DNA from: Desulfobacterales bacterium
GTDB taxonomy: Bacteria > Desulfobacterota > Desulfobacteria > Desulfobacterales > Desulfosalsimonadaceae
Direction: 5' to 3'
Assembly (NCBI GenBank): GCA_018224315.1
Contig: JAGTVF010000257.1
Span: 1 to 20,881, forward strand
DNA: 20,881 nt
Shown here piece by piece: positions 1 through 8,617 of this stretch; the stretch's first letter is position 1, and each line of letters opens with the position of its first letter. A model generated the notes under the pieces. It did not search any database. It worked only from the letters and a program-made list of their open reading frames with translations, and had not been told where the DNA came from. A program made the translations under genes and the position numbers.

Positions 1-43
1 CGAAATAAACAAACAGACTTCAAAAACCAAGACCCCTCCCTTT

Positions 44-89
44 AGGGTTGTCGAACCCTTTCAGACATACTGTCAGGGTTTTTCAACCC
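44..89. repeat. Tandem pair of GGGTT-N4-AACCC palindromes
   Basis: Two 14-bp inverted repeats of the form GGGTT-N4-AACCC lie at 45-58 (centre GTCG) and 76-89 (centre TTTC), with starts 31 bp apart, close to three helical turns. A third short palindrome, GACA-TAC-TGTC (64-74), sits between them. The arrangement could be a paired operator for a dimeric regulator or consecutive RNA hairpins. No T-tract follows either repeat, so terminator function is not supported. There is no gene context on the left because the window begins here. Confidence 0.5.
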
Positions 90-118
90 AGTCTTTATGC
101 TTTCCAAAAGCGCTGATC

Positions 119-207
119 CATGATGGCGGGCCGGGGATGGATTGCGAGTCGCATTTGAGCGCGCAAGCGGTCAGCAGGGAGCAATCCGTCACCGGCTCGC
201 CATCATG
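119..207 (+). other. Long hairpin with GNRA-type loop, candidate structured RNA or palindromic element
   Basis: Bases 119-145 pair with 181-207 at 26 of 27 positions: one mismatch (G135/A191) and two G-U pairs (129/197, 138/188). The remaining 35 bases contain an inner hairpin, 155-162 with 167-174, with one internal mismatch and a GCAA tetraloop at 163-166. GNRA loops stabilise RNA hairpins, and the loop reads GCAA only on the plus strand, which favours a plus-strand RNA. The sequence matches no riboswitch or ncRNA consensus I can recall, and no second copy was noticed in the window. It could be part of the aminopeptidase leader, an independent small RNA, or a MITE/REP-like palindrome. The pairing is read directly; the function is unknown. 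Confidence 0.55.
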
Positions 208-223
208 CGAAAACCGTGTCCGC

Positions 224-311
224 CGTCTTAGCGCAAGACGTGCCCCGGGCATCACCCGGCCGGAAAAAAGCTTGATTCCCGCAGCAATCCGTGTGAATTT
301 TCCGGAATCAG
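224..311 (+). other. Run of smaller hairpins in the aminopeptidase leader
   Basis: Three further stems follow the long hairpin. CGTCTT (224-229) pairs with AAGACG (235-240) around a 5-nt loop. CCGGG (245-249) pairs with CCCGG (255-259) around CATCA. TTGATTCC (272-279) pairs with GGAATCAG (304-311), one pair being G-U, around 24 nt. None is followed by a U-tract. A weak promoter-like TTGATT-N16-TGAATT (272-299) overlaps the last stem. The rest of 1-377 shows nothing else; an open frame beginning at 137 runs into the aminopeptidase in another frame and has no protein-like character. Confidence 0.35.
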
Positions 312-377
312 TGAAACAAAAACATCACCCGCCAGAGACAGGTTACAGCTTTGAAAAAGAAAGGATAAAACAGCCCC

Positions 378-2894
378 ATGACAAACCTGGAGTCCAAAAT
401 AACGCCAAAGCATTATCATCTGCGCCTGGAGCCGGATCCGGATCGCCTGGATTTTTCAGCCACCCTGACCCTGCAGGCCGTGGCCCAACAATCTGTTGAT
501 GTTATTGAACTCGACGCCCTTGACCTGGCTGTCTGGTCCTGCCGGGTCGGCAAGGGGGAAAACCGGACCGCATGCCCGTTTTGCCTTGATCCTGCCCGGG
601 AGAAGATCCGCATCGACCTGCCGGAGAAAATCACCGGCGAAATCGAAATCCAGATTGATTATTGCGGCCGGATCAACTCGCAGATGGCGGGATTTTATCA
701 CAGCACCTACCGGCATTCCAACGGCAGCGAAAAAATCGCGGTCACCCAGTTCCAGGAGTCAGACGCCCGCCGGGCCTTTGCCTGCATGGACCATCCCCTT
801 TACAAGGCGGATTTCACCATTGAAATGATTGTTGACAGGGAAGTGACCGCCATTTCCAATATGCCGGCTGCATCTGAAAACCCGGAGCCCGGCGGCCGAA
901 AACGGGTAATCTTTGAAACCACCCCGGTGATGTCCACCTACCTGGTGTTTTTCGGCATGGGCCGGTTTTCCGTAATCACCGACGAACTCGACCGGCGGGT
1001 GCGGGCTGCGGTGCTGCCCGGCATGGAGGAAAACGTGCGCTACGGGCTGGCTTTTGCCAGAAAGGCCTTGAAGTACTGCGAAACCTGTTTTGCTTCGCCC
1101 TACCCCCTGCCCAAACTGGATCTGATCGCAGTGCCCGACTTTGCCTTCGGGGCCATGGAAAACTGGGGGGCGATCACCTTCCGGGAAAATCTGCTGCTGT
1201 TTGATCCGGCCAACACGGCTGCAGACGGCCAGGAGCGCATCTGCGAGGTCATTGCCCATGAAATCGTCCACCAGTGGTTCGGCAACCTGGTGACCCCGGA
1301 AGACTGGAAATTTTTGTGGCTCAATGAAAGCTTTGCCACGTTTTACGGATACCAGGTGGTGGATGCCCATTGCCCGGACTGGCAGATCTGGGAAGAGTTT
1401 GTGGAGTCCCAGACCGCAACGGCCTTAAACCGCGACAGCCTCCGGGAAACCAGTGCCATTGAAATCTCCGGGGGAAGCCATGTGGTGATCAACAGCGCCA
1501 CCGCCCCGATTATCTACTCCAAGGGCGCCAGCATCCTGCGCCAGATCCGCGGCTACATGGGCGAAAAAGAATTTGAAGCCGGCCTGCACCGCTACCTTGC
1601 CGGCCATTCCGGGGGGTGTGCGGGCAGCAGCGACATGTGGACGGCCATGGAATCCGCATCCGGCAAACCCATCCGGCATATTATGCAACATTGGGTTCTG
1701 CAGCCGGGCCATCCCCTGGTTACCGCCAGACAAAGCAACGGCCGCCTGCAACTGTCCCAGAAGCGGTTTTCCTATCTGCCGGCACCCGGCGCCCAGAACC
1801 AGACATGGCCTGTTGCCGTGATCATCCGGTGGTTTGACGCCACCGGGGCCAGCCGGACGACCACAGCTTTAATGGACGGCCCGGAGATGGAGATGGAAAT
1901 GGATCCGGATGTTTATGCTTATAAAACCAATGATCTGCAGACAGGATTCTACCGCACCCAATATAAAGACCCCCAAAACCTGGAACGGCTGGCGGCCATG
2001 GCCGCGGCCAAAACCCTGCCGGCCATTGACCGCTGGGGCCTGGAAAACGATCTGTTTGCGCTCACGGTTGCCGGAGATTCGGATCTGCCCGCATACCTGG
2101 ATTTCCTGGAGCAGACCGAATCCGACACAGACCCCCTGCCCCTGTCTGCCAAAATGGGCCACCTCCACGACCTGATGATTGCCGCTGACGGACCCGGCGC
2201 ACAGGCCGTGGCCGCTGCAGCGGCCCGGCACATGCAGCAGGCCTTTGATGTCCTGGGCTGCAGCCCGGAAAAAGACGAGCCCCACGGAAGGCTACGGGTC
2301 AGAAACAATCTTTTCTGGCAGGCGGCCGTTCTCGGGGTTTCCGGGCCGGTATCGGCCGCCGGCGAAGAGTTTGAAAAACTCCGGAACCAGGGCCGGGTTC
2401 ATCCCGACATCCTGCGGGGCGTGATGCAGGCAGCGGCCTGGCAGGGGGATGAAAAAACCTTTTCATGGTTTGTGGACCGCATGGAAAACACAGACTCCGA
2501 GCAGGACCGGCTCAACTGTCTGCGGGCTTTGGGATCTTTCCGCCGCCCGGAGCTCCTTGAAAACGCCCTGGCCCTTGTCCTTGACCGGGTGCCGGATAAA
2601 AACAAATTCGTGCCCGTGGCCCAGATGGCGCGCAACCCGGCGGCCATCCCCCTGCTCTGGGACTGGTATACAGGGGCTGAAAAAATTTTGGACCATATCC
2701 ACCCCATCATCCACGAACGCATCATCACATCCGTTGTACCGACAGGCGGCCTGGATTGCGCAGAGGCCGCGGCTGAGCACTTCAAACACCGGATGGCCGA
2801 AAATCCGCCGGCGGCAGACGCCATTGCAATGGCCCTGGAAAAACTCGAAGTCAACCTTCAGATCCGGGGGCAGGTGGCTGCATCCTTTGCCTGA
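378..2894 (+). CDS. M1 family zinc aminopeptidase
   Basis: An 838-residue cytosolic-type metallopeptidase that removes N-terminal amino acids from peptides; no signal peptide is visible. The M1 signatures are complete: the exopeptidase motif GAMENWG at residues 258-264, the zinc site HEIVH at 294-298 with the third ligand E317 in LNESF (correct 18-residue spacing), and the catalytic Tyr380 in YSKGA. The domain order is an N-terminal beta saddle (about 1-200), the thermolysin-like catalytic domain (about 200-450) and a long helical C-terminal ERAP1-like domain (about 520-830). The length fits the puromycin-sensitive/ERAP/tricorn-factor branch (about 780-900 residues). An AGGA ribosome site at 362-365 lies 12 nt before the ATG. 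The gene stands alone on its strand and its 3' end overlaps the convergent RND pump gene by 44 bp. Family assignment is firm; the physiological substrate is unknown. I leave the symbol blank because pepN in E. coli denotes a related but distinct branch. Confidence 0.96.
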   Translation: MTNLESKITPKHYHLRLEPDPDRLDFSATLTLQAVAQQSVDVIELDALDLAVWSCRVGKGENRTACPFCLDPAREKIRIDLPEKITGEIEIQIDYCGRINSQMAGFYHSTYRHSNGSEKIAVTQFQESDARRAFACMDHPLYKADFTIEMIVDREVTAISNMPAASENPEPGGRKRVIFETTPVMSTYLVFFGMGRFSVITDELDRRVRAAVLPGMEENVRYGLAFARKALKYCETCFASPYPLPKLDLIAVPDFAFGAMENWGAITFRENLLLFDPANTAADGQERICEVIAHEIVHQWFGNLVTPEDWKFLWLNESFATFYGYQVVDAHCPDWQIWEEFVESQTATALNRDSLRETSAIEISGGSHVVINSATAPIIYSKGASILRQIRGYMGEKEFEAGLHRYLAGHSGGCAGSSDMWTAMESASGKPIRHIMQHWVLQPGHPLVTARQSNGRLQLSQKRFSYLPAPGAQNQTWPVAVIIRWFDATGASRTTTALMDGPEMEMEMDPDVYAYKTNDLQTGFYRTQYKDPQNLERLAAMAAAKTLPAIDRWGLENDLFALTVAGDSDLPAYLDFLEQTESDTDPLPLSAKMGHLHDLMIAADGPGAQAVAAAAARHMQQAFDVLGCSPEKDEPHGRLRVRNNLFWQAAVLGVSGPVSAAGEEFEKLRNQGRVHPDILRGVMQAAAWQGDEKTFSWFVDRMENTDSEQDRLNCLRALGSFRRPELLENALALVLDRVPDKNKFVPVAQMARNPAAIPLLWDWYTGAEKILDHIHPIIHERIITSVVPTGGLDCAEAAAEHFKHRMAENPPAADAIAMALEKLEVNLQIRGQVAASFA

Positions 2895-5800
2895 GCCTTT
2901 GGGCTGCCCGGTGCATGTCATCTAAAATCATGTAAAAACAGGGCACCAGGATCAGGGTCACGAGGGTGGCAAAAAGCACCCCGAATCCCAGGCTGATGGC
3001 CATGGGAATCAGAAACCGGGCCTGGAGGCTTTTTTCCAGCAGCATGGGGGTAAGCCCGCCAAAAGTGGTCAACGAGGTGAGAATCACGGCCCGGAACCGC
3101 ATTTTTCCCCCACGGATCACCGCCTCGTGCACCGCAAGGCCGTCTGTGCGAAAATATTCGTTGATCCGGTGGACCAGCACCAGAGAATCATTGACCACCA
3201 CTCCGGCCAAGCCCACCATGCCGAAAACACTGATCACACTGATGTCAAATCCCATGAGCAGATGGCCCATGGCCGCGCCCACCATGCCGAAGGGGATGGC
3301 CAGCATGACCATAAACGGCTGGGTAAAGGAGCGAAACGGCACGGCCAGCAGGGCATAAATGCAAAACAGGGCAATGATAAAACCCTTTTGCATATCTGCC
3401 AGGGTTTCGGCCTGTTCCTGGCCTTCGCCCTCGATGGTATAGCGAAGACCCGGATAGCGATTCTGCAGCCCGGGCAGAAACCGCTCTACCAGGTCAGTGC
3501 GAACCTCGTTGGCGTTGGTGATTTTTTCGTTGACATCCGCCATGACCTTGACCACCCGCCTGCGCTGGGCCCGTTCAATACTGGCATAGCCCTGATCCAT
3601 TGTGACTGCTGCCACCTCTGAGAAAGGCACTTCATGGCCGGCAGGGGTCCGGATGCGCATCTGCTCCACATTGTCCAGGGACACCCGCTGGGCTTCGGGA
3701 TAGCGCACCAGGACCTTGACCTCGTTTCTGTCCCTTTGAAAGCGCATGGCCTCTGCCCCGTAAAAAGCGTGACGGACCTGCCGGGCCAGATCCCGGAGCC
3801 TTAAACCGAGATTGGCGGCCTCGGGCTTTAAGGCCAGCTGCATTTCCATCTTGCCGGGCAAAAAACTGTCAGTGATGTCAAAAACCCCGGAAAACCCCTC
3901 CAGCTCCCGTTTGAGCTCCTCTGCAGCCTCCAGCAGCAGATCATGATCCGACATGGACAGATGCACTTCCACGGGGTTGCCCGCGCTGTGGATCTCGCTT
4001 CGAAAAACCAGGGATTCGGCATCCGGAATCCGGCCCACCCGGTCTCGCCACTGATTGTTTAGCACAAGGGCGCTGGTGTCTCTTTTTTCGCCTTCCAGAA
4101 CCTGAACAAACACATGGGCCAGGTGCCCGCCCGAATCGCCCGCAGCACCCCTGTCGTTGAACTGGGCACCGATCACTGATGCAGTATGGTCCAGCAGCGG
4201 CGGGGCATCGGCCGGCCGGTTTTCATCATGTTCGGCCAGCAGTTCCGCTGCGGTTTTTTCCACCCGGCGCACCACTTCAATGGTTCTTTCCATGGGCGTG
4301 CCCACGGGCATGGTAATCATGCACTGCAGCACGTCGCCTTCCACCTTGGGAAAAAACACGAACTTGATCGTGCCCGCAGACCACAGGCCGAATGTGAGCA
4401 TCAGCACCGCAAGGCTTGCGGCAATGGTGGCATAGCGCCACCGGATGCAGGCCTCCACAACCCGGTGATAAGGGCCGGACACAATCCAGTTGAGCACCCG
4501 GGTCATGCGCTTGGGCTTTTGCCGCCGGCCCGAGGCCCGGCTCCTTGCCAGATGACAGGGCAGGATCAACAACGATTCCACCAGCGAGCCCAGCAGCACC
4601 AGGATCACCACAATGGGAATGTTTCGCATGAAATTGCCCATGGTGCCCCCGGCAGTAAGCAGCGGGGCAAAAGCCACCATGGTGGTGAGCACGGAAAAAA
4701 TCACGGGCCGGCCCACTTCCAGGGTGCCTTCCACGGATGCCGACAGCCGGGCCATGCCCGCTTCCTGCCGGCGAAACACGTTTTCGCCCACGATAATGGC
4801 GTCATCGACCACAATGCCCAGCACCATAATAAAGGCAAACAGGGAAATCATGTTAATGGAGACATCATTATACGGCAGAAAAATCAGTCCGAATGCAAAA
4901 CTGATGGGAATGCCGAGGGTCACCCAGAAGGCCAGGCGCACGTTTAAAAACAGGGCCAGAAGCAGGCTGACCAGGATCAGCCCGAAAAACATGTTTTTTC
5001 CCAGCAGCTGGATTCTGCTTTTTAAAATGGTGGACATGTCCTGGTAATAATCAATGTCTGCGCCTTGGGGCAGACCGGGCCGGATCCGGGCCACATAATC
5101 CCTGACCTTTTGGGCCACGTCCAGGGCGCTCTGGTCGGCCACCCGGTAAACATTGATAATGGCCGCCGGCTTTCCCTGAAACCGGGAGGTCATGTCCACA
5201 TCCGCAAACCCCTCTTTGAGCGCTGCGATCTGTCCCAGGGTGATCCGGGTGCCGTCTGCACGGGTAATCACCGGAATATCCCGGTATTCAGCGGCATAAT
5301 AGCGCCTGCCCTTGGCCCGGATCAGCACCTCGCCTTCTTCGGCCTTGACACTGCCCGCGGGCAGATCCAGGCTGCTCTGCGCCACGGTATCCGCCACGGA
5401 TCCCAGGGTCAGGACGTATTTGCGAAGGGTTTGCTCGGAGATCTCCACATGGATTTCATTGTCGCGAACAGCGGCCACATCAGCCTGGGTCAGGCCGGAC
5501 AAATTGGTCAGATCGTCTTTTGCGGTCTGTGCCAGATCCTTTAGGGTCAACTCGGGGATATCGCCGTAAACCGCCACGCTGATCACCTGGATCCGGCGTG
5601 TGAGCTCGCGCACTTCCGGCTCCTCGGCTTCATCGGGAAGGGTGGTGATCCGGTCGACCTCGGATTTGACATCATCGAGCAGTTTTTTGATGTCCCAGCC
5701 GGTCATGACCTCGATGGTAACCTGCCCCATGCCCTCCCTGGCCACGGAGTCGATGCGCTTGATGCCCTCGATGCCGGCCACGTTTTCCTCGATGCGCCGG

Positions 5801-5994
5801 ACCACGCCTTCTTCCACTTCAGCCGGAGAGGCCCCCGGATAGGCCACGGTAACGCTGACCCGGTCGAGTTCTGTTTCCGGAAAGATCTCAAGCTTGATGT
5901 CCATGGCAATGACAATGCCGGCCATCAGGATAAAGAGCATCAGCAGGTTGGCAGCCACATGATTGCCGGCAAACCAGGCGATCACGCTTCTCAT
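2851..5994 (-). CDS. RND efflux pump inner-membrane permease
   Basis: A 1047-residue AcrB-type proton-driven exporter and the last gene of the tetR-OMF-MFP-RND operon. The N-terminal membrane helix is at about residues 12-32, followed by the porter-domain motif FPETELDRVSVTVAYPGASP. A second copy of the fold (helix near 510-530, porter, then six C-terminal helices) gives the usual 12-TM duplicated architecture. The TM4 proton-relay pair is present as D397-D398 in GIVVDDAIIVGEN. The TM10 stretch reads GVVVNDSLVLV with N935-D936 where AcrB has the AKNAIL motif and its relay lysine, so the relay differs from AcrB; this variant occurs in other RND subfamilies. The start codon overlaps the adaptor gene stop (4 bp). 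The 3' end overlaps the aminopeptidase gene. The substrate (drug, detergent, metabolite) cannot be read from sequence. Confidence 0.96.
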   Translation of the reverse strand: MRSVIAWFAGNHVAANLLMLFILMAGIVIAMDIKLEIFPETELDRVSVTVAYPGASPAEVEEGVVRRIEENVAGIEGIKRIDSVAREGMGQVTIEVMTGWDIKKLLDDVKSEVDRITTLPDEAEEPEVRELTRRIQVISVAVYGDIPELTLKDLAQTAKDDLTNLSGLTQADVAAVRDNEIHVEISEQTLRKYVLTLGSVADTVAQSSLDLPAGSVKAEEGEVLIRAKGRRYYAAEYRDIPVITRADGTRITLGQIAALKEGFADVDMTSRFQGKPAAIINVYRVADQSALDVAQKVRDYVARIRPGLPQGADIDYYQDMSTILKSRIQLLGKNMFFGLILVSLLLALFLNVRLAFWVTLGIPISFAFGLIFLPYNDVSINMISLFAFIMVLGIVVDDAIIVGENVFRRQEAGMARLSASVEGTLEVGRPVIFSVLTTMVAFAPLLTAGGTMGNFMRNIPIVVILVLLGSLVESLLILPCHLARSRASGRRQKPKRMTRVLNWIVSGPYHRVVEACIRWRYATIAASLAVLMLTFGLWSAGTIKFVFFPKVEGDVLQCMITMPVGTPMERTIEVVRRVEKTAAELLAEHDENRPADAPPLLDHTASVIGAQFNDRGAAGDSGGHLAHVFVQVLEGEKRDTSALVLNNQWRDRVGRIPDAESLVFRSEIHSAGNPVEVHLSMSDHDLLLEAAEELKRELEGFSGVFDITDSFLPGKMEMQLALKPEAANLGLRLRDLARQVRHAFYGAEAMRFQRDRNEVKVLVRYPEAQRVSLDNVEQMRIRTPAGHEVPFSEVAAVTMDQGYASIERAQRRRVVKVMADVNEKITNANEVRTDLVERFLPGLQNRYPGLRYTIEGEGQEQAETLADMQKGFIIALFCIYALLAVPFRSFTQPFMVMLAIPFGMVGAAMGHLLMGFDISVISVFGMVGLAGVVVNDSLVLVHRINEYFRTDGLAVHEAVIRGGKMRFRAVILTSLTTFGGLTPMLLEKSLQARFLIPMAISLGFGVLFATLVTLILVPCFYMILDDMHRAAQRLRQRMQPPAPGSEG

Positions 5995-7184
5995 GGCGTG
6001 TCCTTTCGGCCGGTTTCAACGTCCTGCACCTTCATGCCATCTGTGACGGATTTTAACACGGATACGGCCACATGCTCACCCGCATTCAGGCCGGCAAGCA
6101 ACACCGCTCCACGGGCATCCAGATAGGCCACTTTGACCGGACGGATATAAAGCCGGCTCTCTTTGGGATCAACCGCCCAGACCTTGTTCTGCTCCCGAAG
6201 GGCGGCCCGGGGAATCACGGCCGCATCCCGGACCTTGCGCCCGGTAATCGCCACTTCAACAAACTGGCCGGGCGCCAGGGGCGGAGTTGTGGCATATGGA
6301 TCTTTTACGCGAATAACCACGCTGACCATGCGGGTCTCTTCGTTCACCTTGCCCTGAGCCCGGACCACCCGGCCGTTTCTCACAATTTCACGGCCTGCGG
6401 TCTCAGCTTTCACAGCAACCATGGAGCCCTCTTTTTGGTCAGTGGTAAATCCGGGAACGTCAAACCACTCCAGTGCACGACTCTCCATGGGAACAACGAT
6501 TTCAACGGCTTCGGTGGCATAAACCGTGGCCAGAGACTGCCCGGGACTCACATACTGACCCGCATCCACATTCTCACTGCTGACCCGGCAGTCAAAGGGA
6601 GCCTGGATCCGGGTGCGCGCCAGATCCAGGCGGGCTTTTTCAAGGCCGGCGCGCTGGGCTTCCAGCTGGGCTCGGGCGGCTTTGAGCTGAGGCTTTTTGG
6701 CCACCAGGGGCGGCGGCGGTGTATCAGGGTGCAGGGCTTGCCATTCACTGACCGCCGCCTGGCTGTCTTCGGCTGCGTTCTGATAATTGCTCTCCGCCTC
6801 CCGCAGCCCGGCCCGGGCCTGGGTGACGGCAATCTCGTAGTCGTCTGGCTCGATGATCAACATCAGCTCATCTTTTTCAAAGCTTCCGCCGTTGACCAGA
6901 TTTGGCGACACCTCCATGACCTTGCCGCTGACCTGGGGTACAATCTGCACCTCTGCCAGGGGACGGACCGTTCCTTCTCCGGAAAGCGTCATGTCCAGAT
7001 CCCCGATGGAAACCGGCACCGTGCGGACGATGGGCAGCGGGATTTGCACCTCCTGTCTTGCCGGGGCCTGACGCCCGGATTTGAGCACCAGATATCCGGC
7101 CGCACCCGCGGCCATAATGGCCAGGGCCAGCACGGCATGAACAATGATCCGGATTTTCTGCGTCATGAATTTTTCCTGTGTCAT
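5991..7184 (-). CDS. RND periplasmic adaptor (membrane-fusion protein)
   Basis: A 397-residue HlyD/AcrA-family adaptor that bridges the RND permease to the outer-membrane channel. A single N-terminal membrane anchor (about residues 12-34) has no lipobox cysteine, so it is held by a helix rather than lipid. The two lipoyl half-motifs flank an alpha-helical hairpin: about 70-115 (GTVRPLAEVQIVPQVSGKV) and about 192-225 (RIQAPFDCRVS...DAGQYVSPGQ), with the coiled coil rich in Ala, Glu, Gln and Arg at 115-190. A proline-rich break (HPDTPPPP, 152-159) sits at the hairpin tip. Beta-barrel and membrane-proximal domains fill the C-terminus. The ATG overlaps the outer-membrane factor stop codon by 4 bp (ATGA). 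A second in-frame ATG six codons later is an alternative start. The 3' end overlaps the pump start, indicating translational coupling. Confidence 0.95.
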   Translation of the reverse strand: MTQEKFMTQKIRIIVHAVLALAIMAAGAAGYLVLKSGRQAPARQEVQIPLPIVRTVPVSIGDLDMTLSGEGTVRPLAEVQIVPQVSGKVMEVSPNLVNGGSFEKDELMLIIEPDDYEIAVTQARAGLREAESNYQNAAEDSQAAVSEWQALHPDTPPPPLVAKKPQLKAARAQLEAQRAGLEKARLDLARTRIQAPFDCRVSSENVDAGQYVSPGQSLATVYATEAVEIVVPMESRALEWFDVPGFTTDQKEGSMVAVKAETAGREIVRNGRVVRAQGKVNEETRMVSVVIRVKDPYATTPPLAPGQFVEVAITGRKVRDAAVIPRAALREQNKVWAVDPKESRLYIRPVKVAYLDARGAVLLAGLNAGEHVAVSVLKSVTDGMKVQDVETGRKDTP

Positions 7185-8617
7185 TTATTGAGCTCAACTT
7201 GATCCCATCCCCCGCCCAGGACCCGGTGCAATTCCACCCGGTTGCGAAAAATGGCATATTGCGCCTCCACCAGGTCAAGCTGCGCCTGAAAGCTTGCCTG
7301 CCGGGCATCGAGCACGTTGATATAGGATACAAGACCGCGCTGATAACGATTTTCGGCCGAATTTAGGGTGGCTTCGGCCTCGGAAACGAGGCTGCGCAGC
7401 CGGCTGTGCTGCTCGATTAGCTGCTGCCGGGATAAAAGCGCGTCTTCCACTTCAGCCAGTGCCTCAAGCACGGTTTTGGCATAGACCGCCTCCTGCTGCT
7501 GGTAACGGGCCAGGGCCCCCTGTTCGGCAGCCGCCCGCCGGCCGGCATCAAACACAGGCTGAAAGGCCCCGGCGGCGATCTGCCAGAGCTGGCTTGCCGG
7601 ATTTAGCAGGGTGTCGAACGCGTCACTGGTATAACCGAAACTGCCGGTCAACGATATCTGCGGCAGCCGGGCTGCCCGGGCTGCGCCGATGCGCGCGCAG
7701 GCCGCTTCAAGGGCGGCTTCTGCAGCCCGGATATCGGGCCGGCGATCCAGCAATTGGGAGGGCAGCGCCGCGGGGACCGGGGGCAGTTGCGGCAAGCCGT
7801 CCGCGGTTGTCCTTTTCAGATTTTCCGAATCCGGGTATTGCCCCTGGAGAATGGCCAGGGCATGTCCGGCCCGGCCCCTGGCCCGTATCAGGGCGGGCAG
7901 CTGCGACCGGGCCCGGGCAAGGGAACGCCTGACCTGGTGCACATCCAGAACCGAAACCAGCCCCCTTTCATAACGCCTTTCCACAAGATCCCGGTTCTGC
8001 TCATAGGCCGCCACCAGATCCCGGCTCAGATCAATCTGCTCCTGAATAGAACGAATCTGCAGATACAGGTTCACGGTCTCGGCCACCATTGACTGAACCA
8101 TGGTCCGGCGGTTTTGCTCTGCAGCCAGCAAATCCGCCCGGGCCGCCTCGGATGCCCGGGCCAGGCGCCCCCACAGATCAAGTTCAAAGCTTGCAGGCAG
8201 GGACAGGGAAAAGGTATCGGTCTCCACAGACACCCGCTGCCCGGAAAAAGGCTCCACGATATTTTGCTGCTGACGGGACCGGCTGGCATTGAAATCCAGG
8301 GACGGATACTGGTCCGCGCCGGTTTGGGTCACGGCCGCCCGGGCCTCCATGACCCTGGCGGCCGCCCGGGCAATATCGGGATTGGCAAAAATCACCCGCA
8401 TGACCGCACGATTTAAGGCCGGATCATCAAAAGCCTCCCACCACCTGTTCTGATCTGTTTCAACAGCAGCTTGTTCAGGACTGCCGGACACAAAGCCACC
8501 CGGCATGTCAAAGTCCGGCTCAGGCCGGGCATAATCCGGTCCCGCGCGCATGCAGCCGGGGCCGCAAAGGCCGAAAGCCAGGGCGCATGCCAGCAGGCAG
8601 AACAAAACCCGGTTCAT
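7181..8617 (-). CDS. Outer-membrane efflux lipoprotein, NodT/OprM family
   Basis: A 478-residue TolC-like channel component. The N-terminus has a hydrophobic signal ending in CGPGC with Cys22 as the likely lipidated residue, followed by AGPDYARP, the phrase typical of NodT-type factors just after the lipid cysteine. The lipobox is not perfect, so lipidation is probable rather than certain. The body contains two outer-membrane efflux repeats, with long Ala/Arg/Gln-rich helices and the LDRRPDIRAAEAALEAA segment in the middle that marks the second repeat. The ATG follows the tetR TAA directly, with a GGAGA ribosome site inside the end of tetR. Here the OMF comes before the adaptor and pump, whereas many RND operons place it last. 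It is the exit duct for the pump encoded downstream. Confidence 0.94.
   Translation of the reverse strand: MNRVLFCLLACALAFGLCGPGCMRAGPDYARPEPDFDMPGGFVSGSPEQAAVETDQNRWWEAFDDPALNRAVMRVIFANPDIARAAARVMEARAAVTQTGADQYPSLDFNASRSRQQQNIVEPFSGQRVSVETDTFSLSLPASFELDLWGRLARASEAARADLLAAEQNRRTMVQSMVAETVNLYLQIRSIQEQIDLSRDLVAAYEQNRDLVERRYERGLVSVLDVHQVRRSLARARSQLPALIRARGRAGHALAILQGQYPDSENLKRTTADGLPQLPPVPAALPSQLLDRRPDIRAAEAALEAACARIGAARAARLPQISLTGSFGYTSDAFDTLLNPASQLWQIAAGAFQPVFDAGRRAAAEQGALARYQQQEAVYAKTVLEALAEVEDALLSRQQLIEQHSRLRSLVSEAEATLNSAENRYQRGLVSYINVLDARQASFQAQLDLVEAQYAIFRNRVELHRVLGGGWDQVELNK

Noticed and set aside
45..58. Resemblance of GGGTTGTCGAACCC to a tRNA T-arm
   Set aside because: The loop is the wrong size and no acceptor, D or anticodon stems surround it.
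119..207. Identification of the long hairpin as an integron attC site, 6S RNA or known riboswitch
   Set aside because: It lacks the GTTRRRY/RYYYAAC core sites of attC, is too short and lacks the central bubble of 6S RNA, and shows none of the riboswitch consensus boxes I can recall.
137..499. 120-codon open frame on the plus strand upstream of and overlapping the aminopeptidase
   Set aside because: It crosses the long hairpin, enters the peptidase gene in another frame, has no ribosome site and no protein-like composition.
4186..4947. 253-codon plus-strand frame inside the RND pump gene
   Set aside because: Very rich in His, Gly and Gln, as expected from the complement of hydrophobic membrane segments; no start signals.
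6072..7202. 376-codon plus-strand frame opposite the membrane-fusion protein
   Set aside because: Low-complexity His/Gly-rich translation typical of reverse-strand shadows; the minus-strand gene has full family motifs.
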